Shown here piece after piece: positions 22,138 to 35,700 of a stretch of DNA of 64,000 bases. The DNA is taken from NCBI GenBank assembly GCA_947471745.1, contig CANJKZ010000400.1:806001-870000 (forward strand), in the 5' to 3' direction. A program made the translations under genes and the position numbers. The notes beneath the pieces were generated by a model, which ran no database searches, was not told where the DNA came from, and saw nothing but the letters and a program-made list of their open reading frames with translations. Numbering within the stretch: the first letter of the stretch is position 1; every line of letters begins with the position of its first letter. The DNA comes from Closterium sp. Naga37s-1 (Eukaryota > Streptophyta > Zygnematophyceae > Desmidiales > Closteriaceae).

Positions 22138-25100
22138 CCCCCCCCGGCCCGAAAACGGGCACCCCCAGCTGGCGCCAGCTGCCAGCGGTCCCCCCCAACC
22201 GAACCCATCCCCAACCTCGGTTCGTAGACGGGTTACGTCCGGTAACCCAAAGGAACCCTCGCCGGGCGTCGCCTCGCCGACAGAACCCGTCCGCGAATTC
22301 TCGCGAGCGGACGGAAGCGACGCCCATCTGCGCCGCGCTCCACCGCTTTCGCCCTCGACGGGGCCCGTTTCGGTTGGCGCTCGACCGCTGTGACGTGTCG
22401 AACGCCCCCTCCCGCTCCTTGAGAGGGGCCTTTAAGCTGCATGCAGGGCGCCCCACCTCATGCAAGCAACCAGTAATACAGGGCCCCGCCGCCCTCTGCC
22501 ATAAACTCCTCCTACCGCCGTCGCGGAACGCGCCCTGCCTCGTCGCCCTTGCACCCAGGTCTGTCTCGGTGGAGGGGATGGCAAACACAGCAAATATCCT
22601 GAGTGCGTTCTCATTTCGTTGCAGTCTCCGAGTTTTTCTTCCCTACTCCCTAGTTCCCAACTTCCCTGCGCTCCTGCCCTCCCTACTGCTAGGCCTGTCA
22701 TGGCTACGGGCCCCGCCTCCCTACCCGTCGTGAACGAGCCGACGGTTCGACGCGGCCTCATCCTAACCGCAGGCGGGATCGAGGTGGAGGTGTTCGAAGA
22801 CCAGTTGAATGCGCTTAGCGAGGCGCCGAAGGCGGAGCTCGACGAGACGATGATGAACGCGGGCGTTGTGTACGTTTCCTGTCGAGCACTTTAGGTTTGC
22901 CATGTTTACCTGTCGCTGACTGTGCCTTAGCTTTCCGTGCAACCTGTTTTCGAGGGAGCTGCTGTCCGTCGAGCAGCTCGCCAAGCTGTCGATCGTGACT
23001 TCGACGCGTGCGCATGAAGAGATGGCGCGTCCCACACCGGTCGCTTTTGCGAACAACTACCTCGACGGCCTGCTCGGCAAGCAAGTGATTCTCGTTCTGC
23101 TGCGGACCACGTGAGTTCGACACTATCCCGTCGCCTTGCGTGCTCCGTGTTTAGTACTAAACCCGTGCTCACGTGCATTCGCTCTGCATGCATGCAGCCT
23201 GACTGTGGCGTCGTTCTCCCACTCGAGCCTGTTTGTGGTATCGCGCCCCGACGATCTGCTGGCTCCGAGGCACCATGGCTATCGAACTTGAATGATGCAC
23301 TTCGATTCGAAAGACAGGTTTCCCGCGGTGAACCACCAATCTTCGTTGGTGTGACTGACCGATTTGCCACCCTGCTGTCGACTTGCCGTTCTTGCCAATC
23401 TCTTACTCTCCTGTCCGTTGCTTTGCAGTTGGATGAAGAAGCAGCTTCGCGCTGAGTACGCGACGACCCAGCGGGTTGTGACCGAGCACGAGCAGGAGGT
23501 GCTTAGCCTCATCGACCTGCGTCCAGACATGATCACGAGTTTCTATCATCTGGTAAGCCAACCCTTACCCTTACCCGTGCATGTTTTCGTCGAGCATGTT
23601 TGTTCTGTCGCTTACGTGTGTTTTATACCCGTCGCAGACAACGACGGCCCTGACGAGCCCCAGTGAACCCGGCGCGGCAGCTCGTGTCGTGCATGGGGTG
23701 CGCCGGATTCTGTCGAACTGGGACAATTTCATCCTGCAGCCTCGACAGGGCGACCTCGTGATGCTCGGGAGAACGAGCCCTGGCCCGTGTTTGCTTCCGT
23801 CGTTCATGCTCAAACTGTTTTGGAAAAGGATGGACGAGGCGGCGGAGGGAGTAGGAGTGGGAGGGGGTGCCAGACACGAGGGAGGAGGCAAGGGGGCGCC
23901 ACGCGTCGTGGTTGGGTACAGCTACGAGGAGGAGGAGGAGATCGAGGAGGATACATCGAGACAAGCTCAGCACGGGGTGAGCGGCCCAGGCGGCAATGCG
24001 GACGAGCCGGAGGGCTCGAGCTCGGAATCGAGCTCCGGCTCGAGCTCGAGCGATGAGTCGATCGAGCACGACGGCGAGGGTTTAGGGTTACATCCAGGTT
24101 GGACGGAGCGTACGGAGAAGCACGGAGTGGCGCTCGGGGAGCGGGTGGACGAGCAGCAGGCGACGGGGGACGATTGGGATGTCGAAGAGCAGGAGGGCGG
24201 AGCGGCTGGGCAGGATTTTGGGACAGAAGTGCAGCAGCAGGAGGGCGGGGCGGCTGCGCAGGAGGGTGGGGTCGGAGGGCAGCAGCAGGAGGGCGTGGTG
24301 GCTGCGCAGGAGGGTGGAGCGGGAGGGCAGGAGCAGGAGGGCGGGGAGGCTGTGCAGGAGCGACTCGTCGAAGTAAGAAGGAGACACCGCACGGCCAGTG
24401 GCAGCGGACAGGCTGGCCCTTCGACGGCAGGCCATTCGACGTCGGCCATTGCATCCGGGGACCAGGTCGTCGAGCTACTGCAGAGAGTCGCGGAGGTCGA
24501 GGCGTCGCAGAAGAAGCTCGTCGCCGACGAATTTGCGAAGCACAGTGAGCAAGCCGCTGTTTTCAACAAGCTTGCTGGGGATTTTTGGACGGCCTGGAAT
24601 ATGATTTCGGAGTCGTCGAAGAGGGAGTTGAAGCAGTGCGGCGATGCCGTAAATGGTGTCACGGAGGAGAGGAAGTTGTTGGAAGGGGCACGCTCGAAGC
24701 TCGACGAGATGAGCAGGAAAATCATCAAGGGGGTGGCAGCCGCTATCACAAAAGCGAGCAAGGACGCCGTCAAGAAGCAGCTCAAGCTTGTCGAGGAGCG
24801 TCTGGTTGCTTCGGTCGTGGAGGGTATTGAGAAAGCCGTCAAGGAGGACTTGTTCTACTCCCCCTTCCGCCCGAGAGCATGAAGGAGCTGAAGGACGTTG
24901 TGAGAGAAAGCTACCAAGAAGCTGAAGCTGGCAGATTGGAAGTCCTCACCGAAGCGATGGCGAGAGGGTTTCGGGGCTCGGCGGGCCCGTCGACGAGGTA
25001 GCGTCAGGAGGAGGGGGTGGCTGGTGTTCGCAGCGGGGTTGAGCGTCGAGTTCATGAGCGCTCGGTTCCTCCTTCTTCTTCGGTGGAAGGACATGTCGGC

Positions 25101-25884
25101 AGCCCGGTAGCATCCCCACCGTCGCGTGTCCGTCAGACCGTCGGCAAGTCCGTCGAGGACAAGGATGTCATCGTACTCGACCAATCGCCCCGTCAGCAGA
25201 CCTCCGAAGCGGCACCGAAGCCTCCGCCTGATGCTTTTGCTCCGCTGCGGGACATGCTGCAGGGCCTCGGGAAAAAGGGTGGGAAAGGAGTGGTTGCCGG
25301 GGAGAAAAGTGGTGCCCTAATCGACCAGGTCGCCTCAGCCGGGAAAGGAGCCGTGGAAAAGCGAGGTGCCCCTACCCCGTCCGGCGACGCTGCGGGGAAA
25401 GGAGCGGGGGAGAAACGGGGTGCTCCCAGCCAGGTCGCCGTCGCTGCTGGGTTGCTGTGGAAGACAAAGGCGGACTCAGCTGCGTAGCTCGGCATTGCTG
25501 GCCGTCCTGTCGAGCCAGTGGGAAAGAGGCCGTCGTCCGTTTTAGGCGACGTCTCCCTTAGCGAACCGGGTTCCCCTCCTCCTGGTCCGAGGCCAAGGTC
25601 CCCTTCTGCGTCGAAGAAAAGGCTGGCTGTGACGAAGTCGACGAAGCGGGCTGCAGAGGCAACAGAGAGCAGTGACGTCGAGATGGCGTCTACCGTCGTT
25701 GTTGCTCGACACGAAAAGTCAAAGAAGCCCAAGGTGATCGGCTACGCCCCACCTCCTCCGCCGGACGACCAAGGCAAGACGAGAGGCTGCAAAGCTCCGT
25801 TCAAAGGACCGGGCATGATGTCGCGCAAGGGGAAGCTGGTTTCCGAGCAGACCGTAGGCTCGAGGAAGCGGTTCCTGGGCACTT

Positions 25885-28800
25885 TGTCAAACTTATATGA
25901 TCTAGCCTGTGTAGGCTGTAGCGGGTTAGATACTAAGGGGTACACAATTCTAGGGTTTCACATTTGTATCACTTTCATTCCTTAGTCAATTCATTCTCGT
26001 TCTAAGTTTCTCATGGTATCGAGCAGGTTCCCTCGTGGGAACTGTTCCTAGGGCCCACCAAGATTTTTTTTCCTACCCGGGGCGCGTGCCGCCCCTGCCC
26101 GAAGCGCGCCTAGTGTCCCGCCCCTCAGGCCCCGTCGCTGCCCTCTCTAGGCCCGTCGCCGCCCCTCACGGCCCCGCGACCGCCCCTTACGGCCCCGTCG
26201 CCGCCCCTCACGGCCCCGCGATCGCCCCTTACGGCCCCGTCGCCGCCCCTCACGGCCCCGCGACCGCCCCTTACGGCCCCGTCGCCGCCCCTCACGGCCC
26301 CGCGACCGCCCCTTACGGCCCCGTCGCCGCCCCTTAAGGCCCCGTCGCCGCCCCTTACGGCCTCGTCGCCGCCCCTTACGGCCCCGTCGCCGCCCCTCAC
26401 GGCCCCGCGACCGCCCCTTACGGCCCCGTCGCCACCCCTCACGGCCCCGCGACCGCCCCTTACGGCCCCGTCGCCGCCCCTTAAGGCCCCGTCGCCGCCC
26501 CTTAAGGCCCCGTCGCCGCCCCTAGCGGCCTCGTTGCCGCCCCTTGCGGCCCCGTCGCCGCCCTTCGCGGCCCTGCCGCCCTTCCTCGGCCCCTCAGCCG
26601 CCCTTCCCGGCCCCGTCCAGCAGCCGAGCCGCCGTCACCGCCGAGCCGCGGAGCCGCCGAGCCGCCCTTGCCGCTGTGCCGCCGAGCTGCCGAGCCGCCG
26701 AGCCGCCGAGCTGCCGAGCCGCCGAGCCCCCGAGCTGCCGAGCCGCCGAGCCGCCCTGCAGCCGAGCCGCCGAGTCGCCGAGCCGCCGAGCCGCCACACC
26801 ACCGCAGCCGAGACGCCGCAGTCCCCTCCGTCGCGGCCCTGTCCCTGCCGGCCTGCCTCGGCCCGCACCACCTGCCTGGTAAGAGCAGCGCCTCTGCCAC
26901 TGCACTGCCCTACCCCGCTGCTCTCTCTGCCAGTCTACTGCTGTCATGGCCACCCCCAGTGTTCTCACCTTTGACACTGAGGGTCGGGCTGTTGACTTTG
27001 AGGTCTGGGTAGATGATCTGCAGCTTTTCCTACAGTGCGATAGGGCAGACGGTCTCTCTCTGTTTGACCTCACCTCTGGTGCCTCTCCTGCCCCTGCTGC
27101 TGATGCTGACGCCACTGTTCGCTCACAGTGGGCCACGCGCGATGCTGCTGCTCGCGTTGCTGTGCGCCGCCACTTACCGACCGCTGAGCACGCGCATTTT
27201 AGTCAGTACAAGAGTGCTAAGACCTTGTACGACGCTGTCGTTGCACGCTACTCTTCCCCTGCCACTGCTGCCCTTAGCCGTCTCATACTGCCGTACCTCT
27301 TCCCTGACCTCGCCGCTTTTCCCACAGTCGCTGACCTCATTACGCACCTTCGCACTAGTGACATTCGCTACCGCGCTGCGCTTCCTGCTGAGTTCTGCGC
27401 CAAGAACCCCCCCCCTATGTACATCACCCTCTACTACATAGTCACCCGGCTCCCTGACACCCTTCACTCGGTCAGGGACCACTTCCTCTCTGTTTGCCCC
27501 ACCACCCTCACCGTTGACCTCCTCGAGGAGTGCCTCCTAGCAGTAGAAAAGAGTATAGTCGCTGTAGGAGCCTCTCGTGGTGACCCTCGTACCCCTGTCT
27601 TTGAGGGGTGCTCCCCCTCCCCCCTCTTGCCCTCTGTTGCCTCTGCTGCTGCGGCCGACCTCGTTTGTCTTGAGTCGGTCGGCGCGGCGTCTGCCCCTAG
27701 CGGAAGACGCCGCTCACGCAAGGGCAAGGGGGGCAAGGGCGCTGGAGGAGCTGGCGGGGGCGGTGGAGGAGGCGGTGGAGGCGGCGGAGGGGGTGGGGGT
27801 GGCGGTGGGAGTGGTGGCGGGGGTGGGGGCACTAGTGGCGGAAGTGGAGGCGGAGGAGGCGGCGGCGGTGGCGGTGCGAGCGGAGGTGGTGGAGGTGGAG
27901 GCGGTGGTGGAGGTAGCGGCAGCGGAGGTGGAGCTGGTCGGGGCGGCTCTTCGCAGCGGGTCGGCTCCGGTGGTGGTCAGCGCCAGCAGCAGCAGCAGCA
28001 GCGCACTCGTGAGACCCCTTCCCCCCAGCAGCTTCGTGAGTGGTACACTGCTCGTCAGCGGGGTTGGGGTGCTGGCCCCTGTACCTACGTTCTACGTACA
28101 GGCGACCGCACGGGTGAGCAGTGTGGGGGTCTGCACTCCACCCAGCGCTGCTTCGGCCGCCTGACGGACGCTTGGCGTCACCAGTTCCCCGACGCTACTG
28201 AGATCCCTCGCTGGGGCGAGCTGTTTAGGGCGGGTGTTGCGATCTTTGATCTTGATTATGATGCTATTCTTGCTGCGATGTATGCTGTGACTATTAGTGA
28301 TGAGGGTGACTGTTACCGGTGTTTTCCGCCTGACCCGGGCATTGAGGCTGCTGCTCTAGGTGCTGGTGAGGCTGCTGCTCTAGGTGCCAGTGAGCCTGCT
28401 GCCCCAGGTGCTGGTGAGTCTGCGCTCTCAGGTACCGCGTCGGCTCCGGCCACCCACACCTTCACCCTTGACTCGGGTGCTTCCCGCTCCTTCTTTCGAG
28501 ACCGCACCACGCTTACGCCGCTTAGTCGGCCAGTGGCAGTCTCCCTGGCAGACCCCTCTGGGGGTCCTGTCCTTGCCCACTTCTCCACTGTTCTACCGTG
28601 TCCGGCGGCCCCTTCTGGCACCCTGTCGGGTCTTTACCTCCCCTCGTTCTCTACGAACTTGGTGAGTGGTGCTGACCTCCAGGATGGAGGGGTTCACCAG
28701 TTCACTCCTGCGAGTCAGCGAGTGACCCACTGTACCTGTGCTCGGACGGGCCGTCACTTGGCCACGTTTACCCGTCAGCCGGGGTCGAGCCTGTACACAC

Positions 28801-31800
28801 TGACTACTTAGTCTCCTCCGGTTGCTGAGTCTGCTCAGGTAGCCGCGTCGGGTCAGGTGTTTGCTGCGGCGTCCAGGACTAGTCCTGAGTCTGCCCCCTG
28901 CTCGTGTCATCTCCTGTCTCACCAGACTCTCCTCTGGCACCACCGCCTTGGTCACCCCTCCCTGCCTCATCTTCGAGGCATGGCCTCCCGTGTCCTTGTC
29001 TCTGGTCTCCCCCGGTCCCTCCCTCCCCTTCCTCCGGGGCCTGCCCCCACCTGCGTTCCCTGCGTCGAGGGGCGGCAGCGCGCTGCTCCTCACTCCTCCG
29101 AGTTTCCTCCGACAGAGGCTCCGCTGCAGACGCTTCACATGGACGTGTGGGGCCCAGCCCGCGTCCGTGGACAGGGTCACGAGCGTTACTTCCTCCTGGT
29201 GGTTGACGACTACTCGCGTTACACCGCAGTCTTCCCCTTGCGCAGCAAGGGTGAGGTCACTGAGGTGTTGATCGCCTGGATCCGTGCAGCTCGTCTCCAG
29301 CTCAGAGAGAGTTTCGGCTCGGACTTTCCTGTTCTGCGTCTGCACTCTGACAGAGGTGGAGAGTTCTCCTCTGACCTTCTGCGAGCCTTCTGTCGTGCAC
29401 GAGGCATCCGCCAGACCTTCACGCTTCCGGACTCCCCGCAGCAAAATGGGATTGCTGAGCGCCGCATTGGCATGGTCATGGACGTCGCTCGTACGTCCAT
29501 GGTCCATGCGGCTGCCCCCCATTTTCTGTGGCCGTTTGCGGTTCGGTACGCGGCGCATCAGATCAACCTTCAGCCCCGGGTCTCCATGCCGGAGACCTCC
29601 CCTGCTTTGCTGTGGACGGGGAAGGTTGGCGATGCGTCTGCGTTCCGTGTCTGGGGATCTCGGGCGTTTGTCCGCGACTTTTCTGCGGACAAGCTGTCCC
29701 CTCGTGCTGTTCCCTGCGTCTTCCTTGGCTTCCCCCCTGACGCACCGGGCTGGCAGTTCTACCACCCCACCTCGCGCCGTGTTCTGTCCTCCCAGGACGT
29801 CACCTTTGACGAGTCGGTTCCCAGGAGGAAAAGACCCAGTGAAGCCAGGTGGGCGGCGCAGCCAGATCTCCTCGTGCAGGCTGCCCTGCAAGAAAGCAGT
29901 GCTGAAGTCAAGAGAGTGAAGCTCGTAGTCACGGTGAGCGGCTATGTGCAGCAGTACCCGAAGAGTGGTCATCTTCGGGGTGGGAGAGAAGGTCTGAAAG
30001 TAGTCAACTCCCTGCCGCTGACTGAAGCCACGAGCCACGTAGCGCGCCTTGAAGACAGGCGGAGAACCCGGCGGCCGCTTCACCCTGAAAATCCACATGC
30101 CACTGACGATGTTCGCCCCAGGAGGGGGAACCTCATCGACGTAGGTGCCTGTGGACTTCCAGGAATCCATCTCTGCATCCATGGCTGCTTGCCACTGAGA
30201 AGAGTAGGGACCCTCTATCGCCTCCGCGTAAGAGCGCGGAGTCGGGATGTCTGGTGCATCCGGGTCTCCCTCAGGGGCAAGCAGCATGGACACGAGATGA
30301 GGTGAAGCAGCAGCAAAGCACTGGAACTCCTCCTGCCTGTCCTCAAGGACGTCCGTGCCAAGGGCACACTCACCCCCGACGGACGGAGGACAGACAGACT
30401 CAGACTCAGCGACAAGACTAGCAGCGTAGTCTAGACGACAGTGAGCAGCAAAGTCGACAAGCTCGGCAACTAAGGCAGACGCAGTAGCGGACTCAAAGGA
30501 AGGGTCAGTGACGACAGTAGCAAGGAGACGCGTGACAGCAGGACCGGCAGCACGAAGGGAGTCCGACTCCGGGTCAGCAAGAACAGGAAGAGAGGACTCA
30601 GGAGGAGAAGGCAAAGGGGCACGCAGCGGAGCAGTGGAGGGACGCAGAGACATCCGGTGCGTGCCGGGGACAGGGGGAGGACGCTGACGCGAACCACGAC
30701 TACTAGTGCGAGCAGCACGGACAGGCGACGCAGGACGAGACGCAGGCTCACGACGCTCAGCAAGACCTCCAGTAGGACCAGTGTAGGGAGAAGGAGCAGG
30801 CAGAGGAGAGGTAGGCTGGAACTGTGACTCGGACTGGACAGGCGGTGGACACTCTAAGGGAGGAGCCGGACTAGCAGAGGGCGGAAGACCAAGAACCTGC
30901 TCAAGGAGCAGAACGAAGTACGGCCGCGGTCGCTCAGCACCACCAGCACCAGAAGGGACAGCACCAGCACCCCGAACGACAGCACCAGCGCCAGCAGCAC
31001 CCCCAGCTCCAGCAGCGCCAACTCCAGTACCCTCAGAGGCACCAGCACCAGAGGCACCCTCAGCGCCAACACCCCCAGCAGCTCCAGCTCCAGCCGGACC
31101 ACCAGAAGACGCAGCGGGTCCAGCTCCAGCACCCTCAGTAGCACCGACGCCCGCAGCATCACCAGCTCCAGTACGAGAAGCACCCGCAGGCCCAGCAGCT
31201 CCAGTACTCCCAGTACTAGCACCTCCGGGACCCGCGGCACCAGCACCCCCAGCAGCAGCAGAACCTCCAGCACCCGCAGCACCTCCAGCTCCAGCAGCTC
31301 GCCTCCAGCGCCGGGCAAACCACTCACGCAGCTCCTGTGGAGAGAGTAGCTCCCGCCGGGACGAAGCACCCGAAGAACCTCCAGGCCCAGCACCGCCAGA
31401 CGCCACACGAGCAGGTCCAGTACCCTCAGACTCTGCACCCCCAGACGCAGCACCCCCAGGCTCAGCACCCCCAGACGCAGCACCCCCAGGCGTAGCACCC
31501 CCAGGCGTAGCACCCCCAGGCTCAGCACCCCCAGAGTCAGCACCCCCAGGCTCAGCACCCCCAGACCCAGCACCCGCAGGCTCAGCACCCCTAGCAGCAC
31601 CAGAGTCAACAGCTACCTCGACAGGGTCGACTGCGTCTACCTGAGACACACCTGAGGGGGCAGGACCCTGAGGGGGGAGGGGGTCTACCGGAGGGGGACC
31701 TGGCGTAAGGAAGAGTGGCGGGGGGGGGAGGGACGCAGTGCGGTAGGTGGAGCCTCCGGCGGCCAGTCTACGGTCTCCGCCAGGCACCTCGTGAGTGGCA

Positions 31801-33234
31801 CGACACACTGAGGACTACACTTGCGGCTCTTGGGTTTGCTCCTTCTACTGCCGACCCGTCACTGTTTCTGCGCACCGACACTTCTTTGCCGCCGTTCTAC
31901 ATCCTCGTGTACGTCGACGACTTGGTCTTTGCCACAGCTGACACTGCTGGACTCGCCCACGTGAAGTCCGAGCTGCAGAAGAGACACACGTGCACAGACC
32001 TGGGTGAATTGCGCAGCTACCTTGGCTTGCAGATCACCCGGGACAGAGCACAGCGCACCATTACCCTGACTCAGTCACACATGGTGCAGCAGGTCCTTCA
32101 GCGCTTCGGCTTCACGTACTCCTCGCCTCAGGCCACTCCTCTGTCTACTCGCCACTCGCTCTCAGCTCTGCCTTCGGATGAGTCCGTAGAGTCGAGTGGC
32201 CCGTACCCAGAGCTTGTTGGCTGCCTCATGTACCTGATGACCTGCACTCGACCTGACCTTGCATACCCTCTTAGCATTCTGGCACGCTATGTTGCTCCTG
32301 GGAGACACAGACCAGAGCACATGGCTGCAGCGAAGAGGGTGTTGCGCTACTTGTGCAGTACGTCGGGCATGGGGCTTGTGCTTGGAGGGCGGAGTCCAGT
32401 GGTCCTCACTGGTCACGCAGACGCTTCTTGGGCTGACGACCAGGCTACGCAGCGGTCGTCACAGGGTTACACCTTCAGCCTTGGTTCCGGCTCTGTTTCG
32501 TGGCGGTCTACCCGCTCGTCTTCTGTTCTCGGCTCCAGTTGTGAAGCTGAGATCTACGCAGGGGCCATGGCTGCACAGGAGCTACGCTGGCTCACCTACC
32601 TGCTGACTGACCTAGGAGAGCCGCCTCGTTCTCCTCCAGTTCTGTACGTAGACAACAAGGCTATGCTGGCCTTGTGTCGGGAGCACAGACTGGAGCACAG
32701 AACGAGGCACATCGCTCTTCGCTACTTCCTTGCTCGTGAGCTGCAGCAGCGAGGTCAGCTGCGCCTTGCTTACGTGGCCTCTGAGGCCAACACTGCTGAT
32801 ATCTTCACCAAGGCACTTGCGCCTTGTGACCATCAGCGCTTCTGTACTCTGTTAGGTCTTGTACCTACCTTGCCTCACTTGCTCACTTCTTGACCTTGCT
32901 TGTACTGTTACATATATATATACCTGCTCTTGCTTGTTGAGCGTTATATATGTGTGTGTACTCATTCATGTGAACTGGCCTTGTGGCCTTGAACTTGTGC
33001 TCAGAATGTGTGGTGACGTTGTGATCCACCCTGAGCTTGCTTTGCCTTGCTTTGCTTGACTGGTCTTGTGACCCCTTGTTCTCCCCCACTTTGCCTATGG
33101 GGGTGTGTCAAACTTATATGATCTAGCCTGTGTAGGCTGTAGCGGGTTAGATACTAAGGGGTACACAATTCTAGGGTTTCACATTTGTATCACTTTCATT
33201 CCTTAGTCAATTCATTCTCGTTCTAAGTTTCTCA
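25885..33234 (+). mobile_element. Ty1/copia LTR retrotransposon 1, recent, internally rearranged
   Basis: LTRs of 129 bp at 25885-26013 and 33106-33234 look identical by eye, and a perfect 5-bp target duplication (CACTT) borders the element, so insertion is recent. A primer-binding site (tggtatcgagc) follows the 5' LTR directly. Then come a GC-rich repeated leader, Gag with a long poly-Gly linker, and Pol with protease, integrase, reverse transcriptase and RNase H parts. It is broken, with about two or three breaks including an internal rearrangement. It lies in an exon of the unknown plus-strand gene. Confidence 0.93.
26120..26810. repeat. GC-rich tandem repeats in the leader of copia element 1
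   Basis: From 26120 to 26540 a unit of about 45 bases (ggccccgtcgccgcccctta-type) repeats about ten times. From 26640 to 26810 a shorter gccgccgagcc repeat follows. Both lie between the primer-binding site and gag. Confidence 0.85.
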
Positions 33235-33544
33235 CACTTTTGAAACGGAGGCGGACCAGAAGTTTTGTACGGCCATCCGCTGGCGCGTGTACTTCCCCGA
33301 CATATGTCAGATTTATATGACATAGCTACTGTAGGCTAGAGTGGGGTAGCACATATGGGGTACAGTTTTCTAGGGTTTGCTTCTTGTACCCAACTTTCAC
33401 TTAGTCATTCTTATTCCTGTTTTTCTTAATTCACATGGTATAGAGCGGGTTCCTACATGGGACCGTTCCTTCCTAAGGGCCCACCATAAGAATTTTTTTT
33501 TAGCTGCCCGCGCACATTGCGCCCTGCCCTATTTTTTTTTTTTT

Positions 33545-34560
33545 TTTTTTTAGCGGCCCCTACGCTGCCTCTACGCGGCCCCTACGCCGCCTCCCACGCG
33601 CCCCCTATGCGGCCCCTGGCGGCGCCCTGACGAGGCCCCTGCCGGCGCCCTATCGCGGCCCCTGACGCGCCCCCTGGTGGCGCCCTGACGCGGCCCCTGG
33701 CGGCGCCTGACGCGGCCCTGACGCGACCTGACGCGGCCCCTGGCGGCGCCCTGACGCAGCCCCTGCCGCGGCCCTGACGCGGCCCTGCCGCGGCCCCTGA
33801 CGCGGCCCTGACGCGGCCTGCCGCGGCCCCTGCCGCGGCCCTGAAGCGGCCCCTGACGCGGCCCTGACGCGACCGTGACGCGGCCCTGCCGCGGCCCCTG
33901 GCGGCGCCCTGACGCGGCCCCTGACGCGGCGCCCTGACGCGGCCCCTGCCGCGGCCCTGACGCGGCCCTGCCGCGGCCCCTGACGCGGCCCTGAAGCGGC
34001 TCTGCCGCGGCCCTGACGCGGCCCTGACGCGGCCCCTGACGCGGCCCCTGCCGTGGCCCCTTACGCGGCCCTGACGCGGTCCTGCCGCGGCCCCTGGCGG
34101 CGCCCTGACGCGGCCCCTGACGCGGCGCCCTGACGCGGCCCTGCCGCGGCCCCTGACGCGGCCCCTGCCGCGGCCCCTGACGCGGCCCCTGACGCGGCCC
34201 CTGTCGCGGCCCCTGACGCGGCCCCGCCACCTACCTTTCTGGCCCCGCCGCCTCCTCTCAGCGGCCCCGCCGCCTCCTCTCAGCGGCCCCGCCGCCTCCT
34301 CCCAGCGGCCCCGGACGCCGCCCTCTCAGCGGCCCCACCGAGCCGCCCAGCAGCCTAGCCGCCCAGCAGCTGAGCCACCGAGCCGCCCAGCAGCCGAGCC
34401 GTCGAGCCGCCCAGCAGCCGAGCCGCCCAGCAGCAGAGCCGCCGAGCCGCCCAGCAGCCGAGTCGCTGAGCCGCCCAGCAGCCGAGCCGCCGAGCCGCCC
34501 AGCAGCCGAGCCGCCCAGCAGCCGAGTCGCCGAGCCGCCCTGCAGCCGAGCCGCCCGAGC
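33545..34560. repeat. GC-rich tandem repeats in the leader of copia element 2
   Basis: From 33545 to about 34240 a degenerate 'ggcccctgacgcggccctgccgc' field fills the leader. A 'ccagcagccgagccg' repeat runs from 34340 to 34560. The sequence differs from the leader of element 1, but its position and composition are alike. Confidence 0.85.
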
Positions 34561-34639
34561 CGCCCTGTCCGGTAAGAGCAGCGCCTCTCTCACAGCACTG
34601 CCCTCACCCCACTGTTTGCGCTGCTAGTCTACTACTGTC

Positions 34640-35665
34640 ATGGCTACCCCTAGTGTCCTCGCTTTTGACGCTGAGGGTCGGGCCATTGACTTTGACGTCT
34701 GGATAGATGACCTGCAGCTTTTCTTACAGTGCGATAGGGCAGACGGCCTCTCCCTCTTTGACCTCACTTCTGGTGCCTCTCCTGCTCCCGCAACTGATGC
34801 TGACGCAACTGTTCGCTCCCAGTGGGCCACGCGCGATGCTGCTGCACGTCTTGCTGTGCGTCGCCACCTGCCTACCTCTGAGCGTGCGCACTTTAGCCAG
34901 TACAAGAGTGCTCAGACCTTGTACGACGCTGTAGTTGCACGCTACTCCTCCCCTGCCACTGCTGCACTGAGCCGCCTCATGCTACCGTACCTCTTCCCTG
35001 ACCTTGCTGCCTTTCCCACAGTCGCTGACCTCATCACGCACCTCCGCACTAGTGACACTCGCTACCGCGCTGCGCTTCCTGCTGAGTTCTGCGCCAAGAA
35101 CCCCCCCCCCATGTACATCACCCTCTACTACATCGTCACCCGTCTCCCTGACTCCCTTCGCGTAGTCAGGGACCACTTCCTCTCGGTTTGTCCCACCACT
35201 CTCACCGTTGACCTCCTCGAGAAGGCCCTCCTAGCAGCAGAAAAGAGCATAGTCGCTGTAGGAGCCTCTCGTGGTGACCCTCGCACCCCCATCTTTGAGG
35301 GGTGTTCCCCCTCCCCTCTTTTGCCCTCTGTTGCCTCTGCTGCTGCGGCCGACCTTGCTGGTTTGGAGTCGGTTGGGGCAGCGTCTACCCCTAGCGGGAG
35401 ACGCCGCCCTGGCAGGGGCAAGGGGGGCAGGGGCGCTGGAGGAGCTAGCGGGGGCGGTGGAGGCGGCGGTGGAGGTGGTGGAGGAGGTGGTGGTGGCGGT
35501 GGGAGTGGTGGCGGGGGTGGAGGTGTAGGTGGCGGCAGTGGAGGCGCAGGAGGCAGCGGCGGTGGCGGAGGGAGCGGAGGTGGCGGCGGTGGAGGAGGAG
35601 GCGGCGGAGGAGGTGGAGCTGGTCGGGGTGGCGCTGCGCAGAGGGTCAGCTCCGGTGGTGGTCAG

Positions 35666-35700
<35 letters not shown>

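Noticed and set aside
21803-22393. A proline-rich protein of 35-residue repeats over the 105-bp triplicate
   Set aside because: The frame is open because the period is a multiple of three. There are no splice sites, family likeness or convincing start, and the opposite strand is equally open.
27780-27950. A separate glycine-rich structural protein
   Set aside because: The Gly tract is inside copia Gag and appears at the same place in the other copies.
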